Assembly: GCA_033439795.1 (NCBI GenBank)
Contig: JAUTDP010000003.1
Location: 3,286,001-3,350,000, forward strand
From: Sordaria brevicollis
Taxonomy: Eukaryota > Ascomycota > Sordariomycetes > Sordariales > Sordariaceae
Length of the DNA: 64,000 bases
Direction: 5' to 3'
Under the pieces are notes generated by a model. The model did not search any database. It was given only the letters and a program-made list of their open reading frames with translations, and was not told the origin of the DNA. The position numbers were made by a program, and so were the translations under genes. Positions 35,600-47,900 of the stretch are shown here, one piece after another; the first letter of the stretch is position 1, and every line of letters begins with the position of its first letter.

Positions 35600-37334
35600 T
35601 CAAAACGTAGGCCTCGTAGCAAGCGGCACCGGCGGCGGCACAGCCGCATCCCCCTGTGCCTGAACAGGCGGCGCCATCAGCGCAGGTTTCTTCTTAGGCG
35701 GTGGAGGCGGAGGCGGCTTCTTCTTCGCGGCAGCTGCTGCCACAGCCGCAGATGGACTTCCCGGTGCTACCTGCTGAACGCCCGTAGCTGATCCAACAGA
35801 ATCACTATGTCCATGCTGCCCATACGAAACAGCGCTCTCAGCCCTTCCCCTCGTCCCAACCGGCGGCGGCGGTGGCGGCGCTCTACCTTCTGTTCCAGCC
35901 CCTGGTGCCGAAGAACCACCACCAAACCGATCCCTCAACCCCCCAACCGCACTAGCCGCCTTCCCACCAAGACTTTGCGCAGTCTTCATCCCCGCTGCTA
36001 TCTGATCGCCGTGTCTCTGGCGGAAGTTGTTTATTGTCCCGCCGGCGGATTTGGCATCTGAGTAAGACACGGAGCGGGGATCCTTTTGGAAGGCAGAGGC
36101 GGTTTTGAGGGCTTGTTGTTTTTGTGCCCACGTTGTTCCTTCTGCGGGAGCGGTGGTTCCTTCTTGGTGCGCGCCGCCGCCGGTTGAGGTAGGTGATATC
36201 GTGCGCGGGGCGGGTGGTGGAGGGGGCAGAATGGGACGGTTTGAGGGCGGTGTGGGCGTGGTGGATGAGGTTGGAGGGAGGGATTCGTAGGGTTGGGAGT
36301 ATGGTTGGGAAGTTGCTGCTGGGGTGGAGGTGGTAGTGGATGAAGAGCCGCCGCCGGTGGTGAGTTTGGAAAAGCGGTTGGAGAGATTGGAGAATTGGGA
36401 TTTGGCTTGGTCCGTGAAACTGCCGCTGCCGCCGCCGGTGGAGTTGGTGGTGGTTGATCGAGCGGGACGGTTGATGGGGGTGTAAGGAGGCGGCGGCAGC
36501 AAAGGGGTTTCGTTCGAGGTTGTTGTTGCTGCCGGGGACTTTTGGCTGCCGATGCCGAAACCGGGAACGTTGACGCCCGCTGCGCCGAGACGCCTTACGG
36601 TGTCAGGGTTTAGGAAACCATCGCCTGCTTGTGCCTGTGGTGAGCCTGGAGAGGTTGTGGAAGATCGTGGTGGAAGTCTGGGTGGTAGACTCGGCGGTCC
36701 TCCGGCAGAAGGCAGACCACCAGCGCTGATTGTAGAAGGCCGAGGCGGTGCTGGAGGACGGCCATCGGCTCCGTCTTTACGACCGGGAGGAGGCGGTAAG
36801 TGTGCCGTCGATAGACCGGTGGTGTCTACTCGGTATGGCCTCGGTGGTGGTGGCGGTCCATCTTCCTCAACTCCTTCATGTTGTTGGGGGTGCCCATACT
36901 GCTGCCCATACTGCTGTTGCTGTCCGTAATGCTGTGACTCGGCCGGGTTCGTGGAGGTAGGCCTCGAGGGCGGGGGAGGCGGTGTCAGGTCGCCGGTTCT
37001 GCGCTTGGGTGGAGGAGGGAAAGATGCCGGGTCTCGTAAAGAGGAAATTGGCGTTGACTGATGGTTCGCATAACGTTCTCTCTGTGCGGTAAAATGTTAA
37101 TATCTGTGTACGACAAAGATGCCATCGTAGAGGGGGATGAGCTTACAGGATCCTCTCCGCGTCCAAGCAAACCCTTCTGTATTCGACAAGTTCGTCAGCA
37201 TTTGACCGATCATACTCTACAAGCATCAAACTCCATACCACTTGTCCTTTAAGAGTTGTTCCCTCCTTCTCGGGATGCCATCCTTTCTTAAAGACCTCCT
37301 TGCCCTTCTCTTTGTAGCCCGCTAGTTCCGGCAT
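35600..37334 (-). CDS. Proline-rich protein, tentatively AIM3-like
   Basis: Three exons on the minus strand (37239-37334, 37147-37176, 35600-37081) encode 535 aa. Introns are 62 and 65 nt. The middle exon is a 30-nt microexon encoding KGLLGRGEDP. The third exon is open for 494 codons with no internal ATG near its start, which is why splicing from an upstream start is needed. The protein begins MPELAGYKEKGKEVFKKGWH and continues in long Pro-, Gly- and Ser/Thr-rich stretches with many PPPP tracts. One conserved-looking block reads TTWAQKQQALKTASAF, then NNFRQRHGDQIAAGMKTAQS. Polyproline tracts suggest SH3 or WW partners in the cortical actin machinery, which would suit an AIM3-type protein; this is inference. 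The first donor could also be GTGGTA, three bases upstream. Confidence 0.75.
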
Positions 37335-37832
37335 GTTGGGCAGTATGATATGCCGTAGATATAGTCGATAACGAAGTTGTAATGCAATTCGTAGTGAAGA
37401 AGGAAACAAAACCTTCTAGAAAACAACTCGGCAGTCTAAGTTCGACGCCGGTAGTCAAGTAGCGTGATGATCACCCGGATGGATGCTGGTCCGGGGGGCA
37501 GGAGTCGGGTTCGATGATAGGGGATGTTCGTTATCGGCAAGAACGGCGTCGTTGTTCGTTCTTATCTTTCCACAGCAGCGGTGCGGGCACTTGCACACAC
37601 TCAGGGCAGTGATGTGACGTAGATCCCCGGGGATCGTCAGCGGCTGACAGGGTCCCACCTTCAGCTGTGCCGCCTTGCTCTCCAGGCACTGCCGTTCGTC
37701 CCTGCGGGCGGGCTGATCCCCGCGTGCCAGCACTTAATCAATTCCACTTTCGCAATCGCATCGCATCGCATCGCATTTTCGAGTCGCGACGAGAACATCT
37801 CGAAATCTCGAAAGTAAACAAACGACCCAAAA
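37335..37832. promoter_or_regulatory. Divergent promoter, proline-rich gene / mis12
   Basis: About 500 bases separate two divergent start codons. A pentanucleotide run (CGCATCGCATCGCATCGCAT, about 37755-37775) lies 60 bases before the Mis12 ATG, next to a TCGAGTCGCGACGAG-like stretch. A CCCCGGGG palindrome lies at about 37625. No coding sequence is supported. Confidence 0.5.
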
Positions 37833-39287
37833 ATGGCCACAACAACAGATACCGAGCTCCTAACAGAGCACTTTGGTTATCCCCCAGTCGTACGGTTTCC
37901 TTCCACTTGCCAATACCCAATTCATCCCAAAAGTTCACCCAGCTAACCCCACGGCGCATCACAGAGCTTACTCGACGACATAATCAACTCCATCAACATC
38001 CTCGCAGAACGCGCCCTCAACTCCGTCGAACAAGGTCTCCTCAACGCACCTCCCGCATCACTCGGTTTCCGACCACCCACGCACGCTCCCACCCTCAAAC
38101 CAGGCAAGAAGCCCAAGAAGGGCGAAGAAAACCTGCCCAACGCCGAAGAAGCCCATCGTCACGAAATAGAAAATGGCACCCACCAGCTCGAAACCCTGCT
38201 CTGCGCTAGCATCGACCGCAACTTTGACAAGTTTGAGATCTACGTCATGCGCAACATCCTGTGCGTGAGGCCTGAAGACAGAGATTGGATTCGGTTGGGA
38301 CATTATGAGGGGTTGGATTTCAGTTCCCCTGCGAAAGGCAAGGACGGGAAAGAAGAGCAAAAACCGACGATTGAGACAGTGACGCATCTACGAAGACGTC
38401 TCCAAGCTTCGCAAAAGTTAAACGTCATGCTCCACGCCGAAAAGGCTCGCAACGCAGCATTACTAGCCGAAGTCCGCCGTCTCGTCGGTTCTCCCAAGCA
38501 AATCAAATCCGAGCGATCACCAGCAGCACAAGCAGCACAACAAAACGGCGACACCGACACCGAAATGACCGATGCCCCATCAACCTCTTCTCCAAAAACA
38601 GACACAAAAAGTCCATTCGCCTTCCTCCAACAAACCTCCGCCTTATCAACCTCCGACGCCTCCACCCCTCTCACCACCACCACCGCTTTTACTCTCTCCC
38701 AACTCGACGCTTTGCGCTCCCTGTCCACTTCTCTTCGCTCCCTACTTCCGGCCCTATCACAACCATTACCGGCACCTGAACCATCAGAAACTCCCGAGTC
38801 GGAAGAAGACAAGAAGAAGAAACCTTTTAGGGTACAAAGATTGGAATACATCGAGACCGCCACGCGGAAACATCTCGAGCAAGTCCGCGGGTTGGAACTA
38901 GGAGCGAATGGAGAGTTGAGAGATGGTGGGGAGTGGGTTGGTGATGTCGGTGAGGTTAGTGCGGATGGGGATGGGGGGAGGATCAAGAGGAGGAGGGTGG
39001 AGAGGGAGGAGGTGGAGGCTTTGGAGGGGGTTTTGGGGGGGTTGGGTGGTGGTGATGCTCCCGGCGGTAAGGAGACTAGGGAAGGACAGGAGGAAGCGGA
39101 AGAGGATGAGAGAGGACAGGAGCAGAGTGAGCAGAGGCAAGGGGAGGGACAGCCGCACCCACAGCCAGAAGGGCAGAAAGAGGGTGAAGGGACAACTGAG
39201 ACTGCGACCCCGAGGCGAAGTCGGAGGAGTTTGGGGAAGCAGAAAGCGCAAGGGGACGGTGACGGAGAGCGGATGGATGAGTCCTAG
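37833..39287 (+). CDS. mis12: Kinetochore protein Mis12/Mtw1
   Basis: Two exons (37833-37889 and 37965-39287) encode 459 aa. The 75-nt intron has a GTACGG donor, CTAAC branch and CACAG acceptor, and joins LLTEHFGYPPV to SLLDDIINSINILAERALNS. That join is the diagnostic Mis12 head: the FGYPPxSLxDDxIN pattern. A second conserved block, GTHQLETLLCASIDRNFDKF then EIYVMRNIL, lies at about residues 95-130, followed by heptad-like helices (ETVTHLRRRLQASQKLNVML). The C-terminal 200 residues are acidic and Gln/Glu/Gly-rich, longer than in yeast Mtw1. Mis12 is the core of the MIND complex that links inner-kinetochore CENP-C to Ndc80 and Knl1. The AUG context is AAAAATGGC. Confidence 0.93.
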
Positions 39288-40297
39288 GTGTTTTGATACC
39301 AAGCTGTTGGTTTTCTTGTTCGGGGTTTGGCTCAAGCAGGCGTTTGGGAAATTCGGTTTTTGAGAGATATATCACGGTCTACGTAAAGTTATGTGATGAT
39401 GAATGATATGCTTGAACTCCTGATATCTGGTTCGAATTCTCCGCACAAATTGTGACAGTTTTGTCATTCTCAGCCTCGGCTAGATATCGGCAGGCAGACA
39501 TGGATACCTTGGTACTTCCGGTCTGGTCGGGTACTGTAGCGCCGATACGGATAGGATAGAGGTGAGATAGGGTAGACATAAAGGTTCTCACTCCTCGGGC
39601 CATGCATAATATCGTCATAGGGAGACGAGTAGGGCTGAAGGGGAATGGCCGATGAAAGTTGTCTACAACGGGGAAAGAGATGCTCCGATTTTGTGCCGAG
39701 TTTGACAGATACCTGGTATTCATAATCGAGCTTTCAACGTTGTGCGAGAGAGGCCACGTATTGTTGTAGATCTGATCTCTCGTCCTCTTCCAAAACCTAA
39801 AGCTTGTCGTGTCTATCACTTGCTATATGTCTTTCTGTGTATGCGTACCGTATGTAGTAGTTGAGCGTCGTGTCTCGAGTTGTTTGTATTCATCACTTTT
39901 CCCGACATATGAAGCCATCTCCTCGAGTCGACTACAGTCGTCGACTGGTCGAGTCGAGTGGCATCAGCTACGCGTGAACGTCATTCCCTGAAGATTTGAA
40001 GCTGATCTTGTCGATCACAGGTTGCCGTCAAGCGGTTCTTTTTTGGCGAATGACAAAATACCTCGAGATATACCACGGAGAGCAGCAGAACGGCGAGCGA
40101 TTCAATCAATAGCAATTCGCGTAACGTATGCGTAGATGGTCATCAAATCATGTTTTTGATATACTCAAAGCAAATAGCAAGAGGGATATCGTTTTGGAGA
40201 AGAAACTTTTTTCTTATATTTTTCCTCCGAAAAAAATCCACCACCATCAGAAGCCCAATCCAAATTTACGCCGCTAAAAGATATGTTGCGTGAAAAT
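39288..40297. other. Convergent intergenic region, mis12 / TCTP
   Basis: This 1-kb gap contains the 3' ends of two converging genes. A TCTGGTTCGAATTC stretch near 39429 resembles a tRNA B box but has no stem or acceptor context. A GTCGAC/TCGAGTCGA-rich stretch occurs at 39930-39960. Nothing else is supported. Confidence 0.45.
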
Positions 40298-41052
40298 TTA
40301 GACCTTGGTCTCCTTGAGGCCGTCCTTCCAGATGACGACGTAGGGGGTGGTGCCGTCCTCACGGTAGTTGAGGAGGACAACCATGCCGTCGGGGTTCATG
40401 GACTCGCCGGTGTAGAACTCCCAGTCCTTGAACTTGGCGAGGATGGTGTTCTTGGCGAAAGCGCCGGCCTTGGTCTCGAACGCCTTGATCTCCTCCTCGG
40501 ACTTGCCGAGCTCCTGGAGCTTGGCCTTGATGGCCTTCATGTAGCCTGTTGTTGTGTTAAAGTCAGCACGTGTTTTATGTGTGGTTGGGCGCGCGCGTGG
40601 GTTGTGGACGAAGAGAAAACATACCCTTGAGGTAGACGAGGTAGCCCTTCTTGTCGAACTGGGTGCTCTGGAGACGGAAGGAGTGGACAACGTTGTTGAC
40701 CTTGACGGCACCATCCTCGAGGGCCTCCTCCTGCTCCTCAGCGGAGGCGTTGGCACCAATGTCGACCTGGACGGCGCCCTCCTCAATCATGGCGCAGTCG
40801 ACCTCATAGGCGATGCCGTCGCCGACCTCGATGAGGTCGTAGGAGTCCGAGATGATCTCGTCGCCGGTGATGATATCCTGTGATGCGGGAGAAGAAGCGG
40901 GGTTAGCTGTTGTTCCCGGTGGTGGTGCTGATACGCTGTCCAATTCGCTTTGGATGCGACATTGAATGCGACGACGACATTGTGTCTGCAATTGAACTGT
41001 ATGTGCAGCTCTAGACTATAGGTAGGCCAATACTCACAGAGTAGATAAGCAT
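40298..41052 (-). CDS. tma19: Translationally controlled tumour protein homologue (TCTP/Tma19)
   Basis: Three exons on the minus strand (41038-41052, 40625-40877, 40298-40545) encode 171 aa, the usual TCTP length. Introns are 160 and 79 nt, with GTGAGT and GTATGT donors. The first coding exon is only 15 nt (MLIYS). The protein reads DIITGDEIISDSYDLIE at the start, then an acidic mobile loop (ANASAEEQEEALED), the helical hairpin (KLQELGKSEEEIKAFETKA), and the C-terminal MVVLLNYREDGTTPYVVIWK before a final KV. TCTP is an abundant ribosome-associated cytosolic protein implicated in translation, growth control and stress response; yeast Tma19 moves to mitochondria under stress. Codon use is strongly biased, as for highly expressed genes. 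Confidence 0.97.
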
Positions 41053-43704
41053 TTTGACTGATTTGAGGAGGGTATCAAGGTTGGTGGTTGAAAGAGGGAA
41101 CAAGGGCACGAAGACAACGAAAGTTCAAAAGAGAGCAGCAGACGTTGGGACGCGGGTGGGTTAAATCCTGGGCGGGTGAAAAAAATGGAGGAAGGGAAGG
41201 GTGGGACACCGTGGGAGGGGCTCGGAGGGGCAAGTTCTGCTCGCGCTAAACCCAACAGGGCATGGCACCTCCAGCCCAATGCTCGAGACTTTCACCAGGT
41301 GGGCGGGGCGCTCGCAGTTGGCTACAATTTATTCGCTCGGCCACCGCAGCCAATTGGCTGTGGATGTTCAAACTGCGAAGATCAAAAAGTCCAGAACATG
41401 AAACTCTCGTCTTGGTGAGCCTCGAATCTCGAACTTCAATGCGAGTTTTCATCGCCATCTGGGTGGATTCTGGACATGCAGAGATTTTCCAATCATTCTC
41501 GAACTGGACTTGACAAGACGCGACATGTTTGCAAGTCGCTCATGGCGAGCGTGATGTTGCACCTGCAAGCTATTCTCACAACTTCCTTTTTCGTACAGCC
41601 TGTCAGCGATCGCGATCCCCTCACAACACCACACAACTCCAGCACGGAGCAATGATTCCTAAAACCTCAAGCGAACACCTATCCTCTCCCACCTCTCGCG
41701 CGTTTTCTCTTTCTTTACCATCTCTTCCCTCGGTTCAACTTTATGCATGCCGAGTATCGATTTGCATGAAACATTAGATTGATGTTGAGCCCGCTTGGTT
41801 GGCGTTGTCACAAAGGCCTCTTGCGCAATGTGTTCGAGAAACCCAACAGATTGTCGTCAACTATTCAACTAGCAGTTTCTTGTTGTTGTCTCTAGCAACC
41901 ATGGTGTTCGAAGCTGTTGTGTTTGAGTTCGATGGCGTATGTTGACCGTCGAGTCCATCAAGGTTCTTCCGGCTCACGGCTGGCAAAACTTACCGCCTAC
42001 CTTACCCACGTGGATGATTGGTCAGAGTCAGGATGAAATTATAAGGTTAGCGTTGTTATGGTGAGCTGTTTCGCCAAAGATTGTGAACCCAATCTGAGAT
42101 CATTCTCATGATAGCCGGCTCACTTCACCATCTTTTCAAACTGGTTGGATCATCAGATTCTATAAGCTGACGCCGACCGCTTACCACCGGGGTCACCGAA
42201 GCCGACTGAAGTCCCGCGGAGGCCGAAGTGGATCCCAAGTCCAGCTGACTGCCGGCCAAGAAGCCGTCCAACCGTCTCGGAGCGGCAGTCAAGACCGCAT
42301 GGCGCGGCGGTCTGCGACCGTGTCTTGTCACAGCAGATCCCGGTGGCATTGGGCCCGGAAGCCGGGAGGAACGGTAAGAACCGAACAACTGGTGAAACCT
42401 CGGTGGACACACAACCGAACGCGCTGGTGGAGCGGTCGAACTGCTCGAAGAAGAATTTTGAGAAGCCTTTGGATCCTTGCCAAGCACCTTTTGCCAATTG
42501 TCCAATCATTATACAAACTTGTCAGACCGCGGTGGACCACATTCCAACGGCAAGGTGAGTTTCGGGGTCCAGGGACTTTGCGGGAAGCCGATGCTTCTTT
42601 TTGAGTTTCTGACATTCAGGGTTCTTGCGGAGATGGTGGTGCGGAATTCGCTTCTCAAAAGGCAAGGCGAGGCCTCAAGGCGAGAGGCACAGCAAGAAGC
42701 TGAATATCCATCATCGGCTTCGGTCAGTTGTTACAGTGACGGTGATAGGCTCGGTCAGCCTTATCACCGTACCCAACCGGATTGTATGGTGGTGCATAGA
42801 CTCGATGCGGTGCCCCTGCCAAGACTTTGCATAAGCTGTCACACTGATCACACCAACGTGGGCAGATATCTGGAGAAAAGGGGAATGATGGGATGTTTAT
42901 ATCTTTTTGAGAAGATTTCTGAAAGCCACAGAACAAGGCATACCAGGTATACGGTTCGAGACCTCTCTATACACTGCGCTGGTAACGGATGATGAACCAT
43001 GTCACCCACGGCCGGAGTGTCGGAGGGTTTCGATAAACCGTCGGGTGGCACGATAAAACATCAGACGGGAAAGAGCGGACTAAAGCGAAATTGATGGGCA
43101 AGAACACTGCAGCTCTCCCACTTGGCGTCTCACTCAGATCGAAAGCGCACACAATGACCTGTCCGAGTGTCCGGCATCCGGCATCTCTTTGATTTTTTGC
43201 ACAAATCTGCCAGGGGGATTTCGCATCTTGCCCGGATTGGGAGGGCGGCAAACCGAGCGAAACGGCGAACGCCACTCTCGATAGGCGGTCCTCGAATTTT
43301 TGTGCATGGGGGAAACAGGAACCGCGACCGTAGCCCCACTAAAACCCGCCAATTCTCCACTGATCTCGATTGTTAGTGCGCACCTCAGGGCCCAACTCAG
43401 TCCACTACCGCAGCGTATCAGTCAGCGGCTTCACTTTATACTTTTACAATACGCTCTCCCTTCGTCCCATTCTCCATCCCGTCCCTACTTTTTCAGTTTC
43501 CCCAAAAACACCAACCTTCACCGACACTCCTTCATTGCCAGTCTGTAACAGTTCGTCCTTTGTTCTTTCTGGAGTTCTTCTGTATCATCGCCTTTCCCAC
43601 CGCCATCATCATTCCCCCACCTTAGAACGCAGCGCGAGTCCCCGTCTTGATCGCTGCCGCGACCTTATCGCCGCCAAAAATACGATAATTCCTCAACACC
43701 GTTG
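41053..43704. other. Divergent intergenic region, TCTP / sur2
   Basis: This 2.65-kb gap holds both promoters. 43380-43700 is pyrimidine-rich and reads as the sur2 leader. Frames of 60-171 codons in 42125-43050 have no recognisable domain, and frames of similar size overlap them on the opposite strand. No RNA gene is visible. Confidence 0.45.
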
Positions 43705-44922
43705 ATGGTCTTCACCGACACAACAACCGATCCAACAATGGCCATGATGGCTAACACAACATTCACCTCGGCGCTACCGCCGCTGCCTGCCTACGAAACC
43801 CGGCCTCTTCCGGACCTGCTGCCGTGGATTTCAGATTTCTGGCTGTCGCTTATTCTCCCACACATCGCCTATTGGGTCGTATCCCTGTTCTTCCACATTA
43901 TCGACGTCTACGACCTCTTCCCTCAGTATCGCCTACACACTCCCGAAGAGATCAGTCAACGAAACCTTGCATCCCGCTACGAGGTTGCCCGCGATGTCCT
44001 CCTCGAACAAGCAATCCAGATTGGCACCTCGGCCGTGCTAAACCTCCTCGACGACCAGCAGCTCACCGGACATGAGAACTACGAAGTTGGCGTCTGGGCA
44101 ACGCGCATTCGCCTGGCCCAGCGTGGCCTTCCCACCCTTCTCGGTCTCGTTGGACTGAATGCCGGTGCGCTTTCCAAGAACATTGCTGGCTCATACCCGC
44201 TACTTGCTGGCGCTCTTGCCGGCGGTTTCTACCCATCCCTGTTCGAGCTCGACGATACGGCCGGCACGGTTGTTCCCGCCTTTGCGTCCTGGGAGATTCT
44301 CTTGGCCAAGTTCATCTACTGGATCGTCATTCCTTGCATCAAGTTCTGGTTTGCCGCTTTTGTCCTCGATAGCTGGCAATACCTCTGGCACCGCGCCATG
44401 CACATGAACAAGTGGATGTACAGTAAGTTCACACCGCCTAGATTTCGTTATAGCTGAAAGAACTCTCGCTAACACATCCTTCTCTCAACAGCCAAGTGGC
44501 ACGCCCGTCACCACCGTCTCTACGTTCCCTATGCCTACGGTGCCCTCTACAACCACCCCGTTGAGGGCTTCGTGCTCGATACCCTCGGCGCCGCCATTGC
44601 CTACAAGTGCTCCTTCATGACCTCGCGCGAGGGCATGTTCTTCTTCGTCGGCAGCATGATGAAGACGGTCGACGATCACTGCGGATACGCGCTGCCCTTC
44701 GATCCCCTGCAGCACATCACCAGCAACAACGCTGCCTACCACGACATCCACCACCAGAGCTGGGGCATCAAGACCAATTTCTCTCAGCCCTTCTTCACCA
44801 CCTGGGATAGGATCCTCGGCACCATGTGGAAGGGTGACACCACGCTCAAGTACGAGCGCACGAGGGCGGCGGCTGCTAGCAAGAAGAAGGGCGTCAAGGG
44901 GGAGGAGACCCAGGACGAGTAG
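43705..44922 (+). CDS. sur2: Sphingolipid C4-hydroxylase (Sur2/BasA type)
   Basis: Two exons (43705-44422 and 44492-44922) encode 382 aa. The 69-nt intron has a GTAAGT donor, CTAAC branch and ACAG acceptor and restores MYTKWHARHHRLY. The three histidine clusters of the fatty-acid hydroxylase superfamily are all present: HRAMH (about residue 230), HARHH (about 245) and HDIHH (about 322), which bind the di-iron centre. Hydrophobic segments at about 45-65, 150-180 and 195-220 predict a multi-spanning ER membrane protein. Sur2 hydroxylates dihydrosphingosine at C4 to make phytosphingosine. The Lys/Glu-rich C-terminus ends in KKKGVKGEETQDE rather than a canonical KKXX signal. ATG at 43705 is the first in frame; Met residues at 43738 and 43744 are weaker alternatives. 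Confidence 0.95.
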
Positions 44923-47900
44923 ATGCTTAATTGGAATCACTCAAAAAAGAGGCGGGGTCCTCTTGTTGATGAGGGGTTGTTATACTTATACAGCTGACGG
45001 TGATAATTTTTATTCTGTGGAAGAGTTATCGCTCTTTCTACACAACGTTGTTGGGAGTCCGCTCCCTTCAACATCTTGGAGGGGGATGGCCTGATGGGTT
45101 TGGATGACAGAAAGGGGATGGCCAACAGAGAAAAAGAAACATACCTAACTATTATCCGGTTTGGGGCATTGGGAAAGGCGTTATACCACACATATATGTT
45201 TTCTTCTCTTCTTCTCTTCTAACGCCCGGTTTTATGGCTTTGGGATTATTATGCAACACATCTGATGAAGGGAAGGGAAAACGGAAGGAAGGAGAAAGGA
45301 ATGAACTTGGATTGGCTGTTCATAATGAAGGAGACCAGGAGGTTGGTTTGTTGCAAATGATGTTTGGGTCTTTCTATATGAACTTTGTACAAAAGAGAGG
45401 GGAGAAGAGGAAGAAAGAGAGGAAGGAGTGAGTGTCTTCACTTTTATCACTGACTCTTGGATGAGGAGGCTTGGGAGTGGCACTCTTTCCCGGATAGCCA
45501 GTTGTTATGCCGGATATCTAGGGAAGGCTATTGCTCGACAAGTCGACTCATGTAATGGTAATATGAAATCAAACTTTGATCACAACTACTACTGATTGCC
45601 TCTACGTGCCATGCTTTCATTATCTAGTGCCGTGACGACTATCACTGACTCATTGGTCACAACAGAATAAACCCAATAGCTTCCCGACATTATCGTGTCA
45701 CCTCAACAACCAACCTATACAAGGAGATGCCGGTCTGGTGTCCCGGTATGTGGCTGTCTGGCTTGTCTGTCGAATCTCTTCATCTTACACACCCGCAACG
45801 CCATAACGCCGTAGCTTGAGACTGTGGCTTGCTTTTACCGGGCTGAACTCATCTCATCTGCTTGTCAGTCTCTCCCAAACCCAAAAGCCGTGTTAATGTC
45901 CGCCCACTTTCCGTCCGTCCGTCCCTCCGTCCGTTAGATCACTCGGGCGTAGATAAGTCGGGCGTATGTCGTCTCGGCGGAGATGTCAAATCAAGCCACA
46001 AATCACTACGACGGAGATAAACTACCGAATTGATCCTTGCCCCCTATATGGTATTGGTGGCGGAGATGAGAGCCAGCTACCAGATTCCTGGGTACGTAAC
46101 GGTCTGGACCCAAGCCATTGGGTCTTTTCAGCTTACCTTCAGCTTTGGTTCCAGTCCGCCGGGTCGGGTTGTGAAGATGACGGTGATGTGAAGCACTTGT
46201 TGATAGCAATGTTCTTAACAGTAAACATTATACGAAGTCACCAATAAATGAAAACCCACTCGTAGGTTGGATTATTGCCCAGGTTTGGACTTGGGAGCTT
46301 GCAAAGACAATCTGTTTACCCTTTTTGATAATTTCGGGAAGCTTTCAGGGGAAAGGTCACCAGTGTCCTGAATCAACATTGAGATTTTCGCTGTAGGCTA
46401 CGAGGATACGCATGCTCATATCGAGAGAAACGCACTGAATTTTTCTCTCTTTGTTGATGTACTCCTCATGGAACCGGATGATTTGGTAGAAGTATTACCT
46501 ATTTGGCTGACACTCCCGATTCGATATCCGAAGTCGACATTTGTCTGCTGCAAACGTACATATCCATACGACGACTGTTCTCACCAGCTTCTAGCTTGAT
46601 GGTTTAAATCAACCGAGAGAATGATATTCAAGACTCGGGATTCACCACCTCTCTTGCTGAGAAAGGCAAAGCAAAATGGTTATGAAGCCCCCCAAGGCGC
46701 AAGTCTAGATCCGGCACTGGCACTCCGGGTGTTGGTGGTGGAACATGTCTTTCTCCAACCAGTCTCTTGGGCCCCATCATGTCACCTGCCATTTGCCACT
46801 CGACGATATCGTACCTGGGGCCGAGGATAGGAATTGAAGGGCGAAAGGACCGAGCAAATGGAGAAGTGAGAATGTGATGGCTGGTGTCTGTTATCTAGTG
46901 CCGGTGGCGTATGGGGGTGGCTGGCTTTTAGATTGAGGTTCATATCCGTTACCGGTACAGCATCTTGGATCTGAAAGTGTGTGAGTTGGGGCTGAGGATG
47001 GGATTTGTCTAATGTCGGAGACATTCGCCAGATGAGACAAGGTTAACGAGGAGAAGAAAAAAATGGATAATTTGTTTGGAGGAAGGAGCTCATCCGACGT
47101 ACCTTCCTCAACATATACACACCTTCCCACAGGAATCGGATGAGATAAACAAGACCGAGGAAAGAGCGAGAGAGATTCCATAGCACACCCAAACTGGTAA
47201 CATTTCGCGCCAATTAGGTAGAGGTAGGTAGTAGAGTTGTGTCTCTCATGTAACGCGTTTCCTTCCTGAGTGTCCCGTATCGCTCATCGTTGGCTGAGGT
47301 GACGTTTGGCATCGAACACATCGTTCTCTACTCAGTACGCAGAAGTCATGCCGTTTTTCGTGCGATCAATACCTTCCATCACCGAGAAATTTGAAATTTT
47401 TGTTTTTTATTGTCACGTTCGATCTTCGAATGGTGTTGGTTGCTTGAAACGTTTGTCGTAGTTTTCCTTTCTCATAGTTCGCTCTGGCAGAGTCTCCCAC
47501 GTATCCATCTAGTGTATCTAAGCTGCTGGAGAGGTCACCAAACTTCCTCACAGCCAATTCTTGGACGGGTACCTGACGAAAGCTAAAAGATGGATCATCC
47601 CAGCTCTCAACTACCGGTGGCGCTCCCCCTTTCATATGGACACTCAATCAACTCATATCCGCCTGCGCCACTTGACGGCGGTTGGATACTTACCCCGTGT
47701 CTTGGGTCGGAGATATCTTTCTTGGTGTCTTCAAACGAGAGTTGACGGGTTTATGCTTGTTGTTTGAGGCCTTAACCTAATCCGAGGCAGGTGAAGATGA
47801 TGATGTACGATTCTAATGAAGTGAGATGGTTTGTGACATGGAAGAACCGGGTGAAGAAGGTAAATGCCAAGTTGTCAATACCTACACGTACTCACTTCAT

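Noticed and set aside
39427..39445. B-box-like GGTTCGAATTC, possible tRNA
   Set aside because: No T-stem pairing, A box, or acceptor stem around it.
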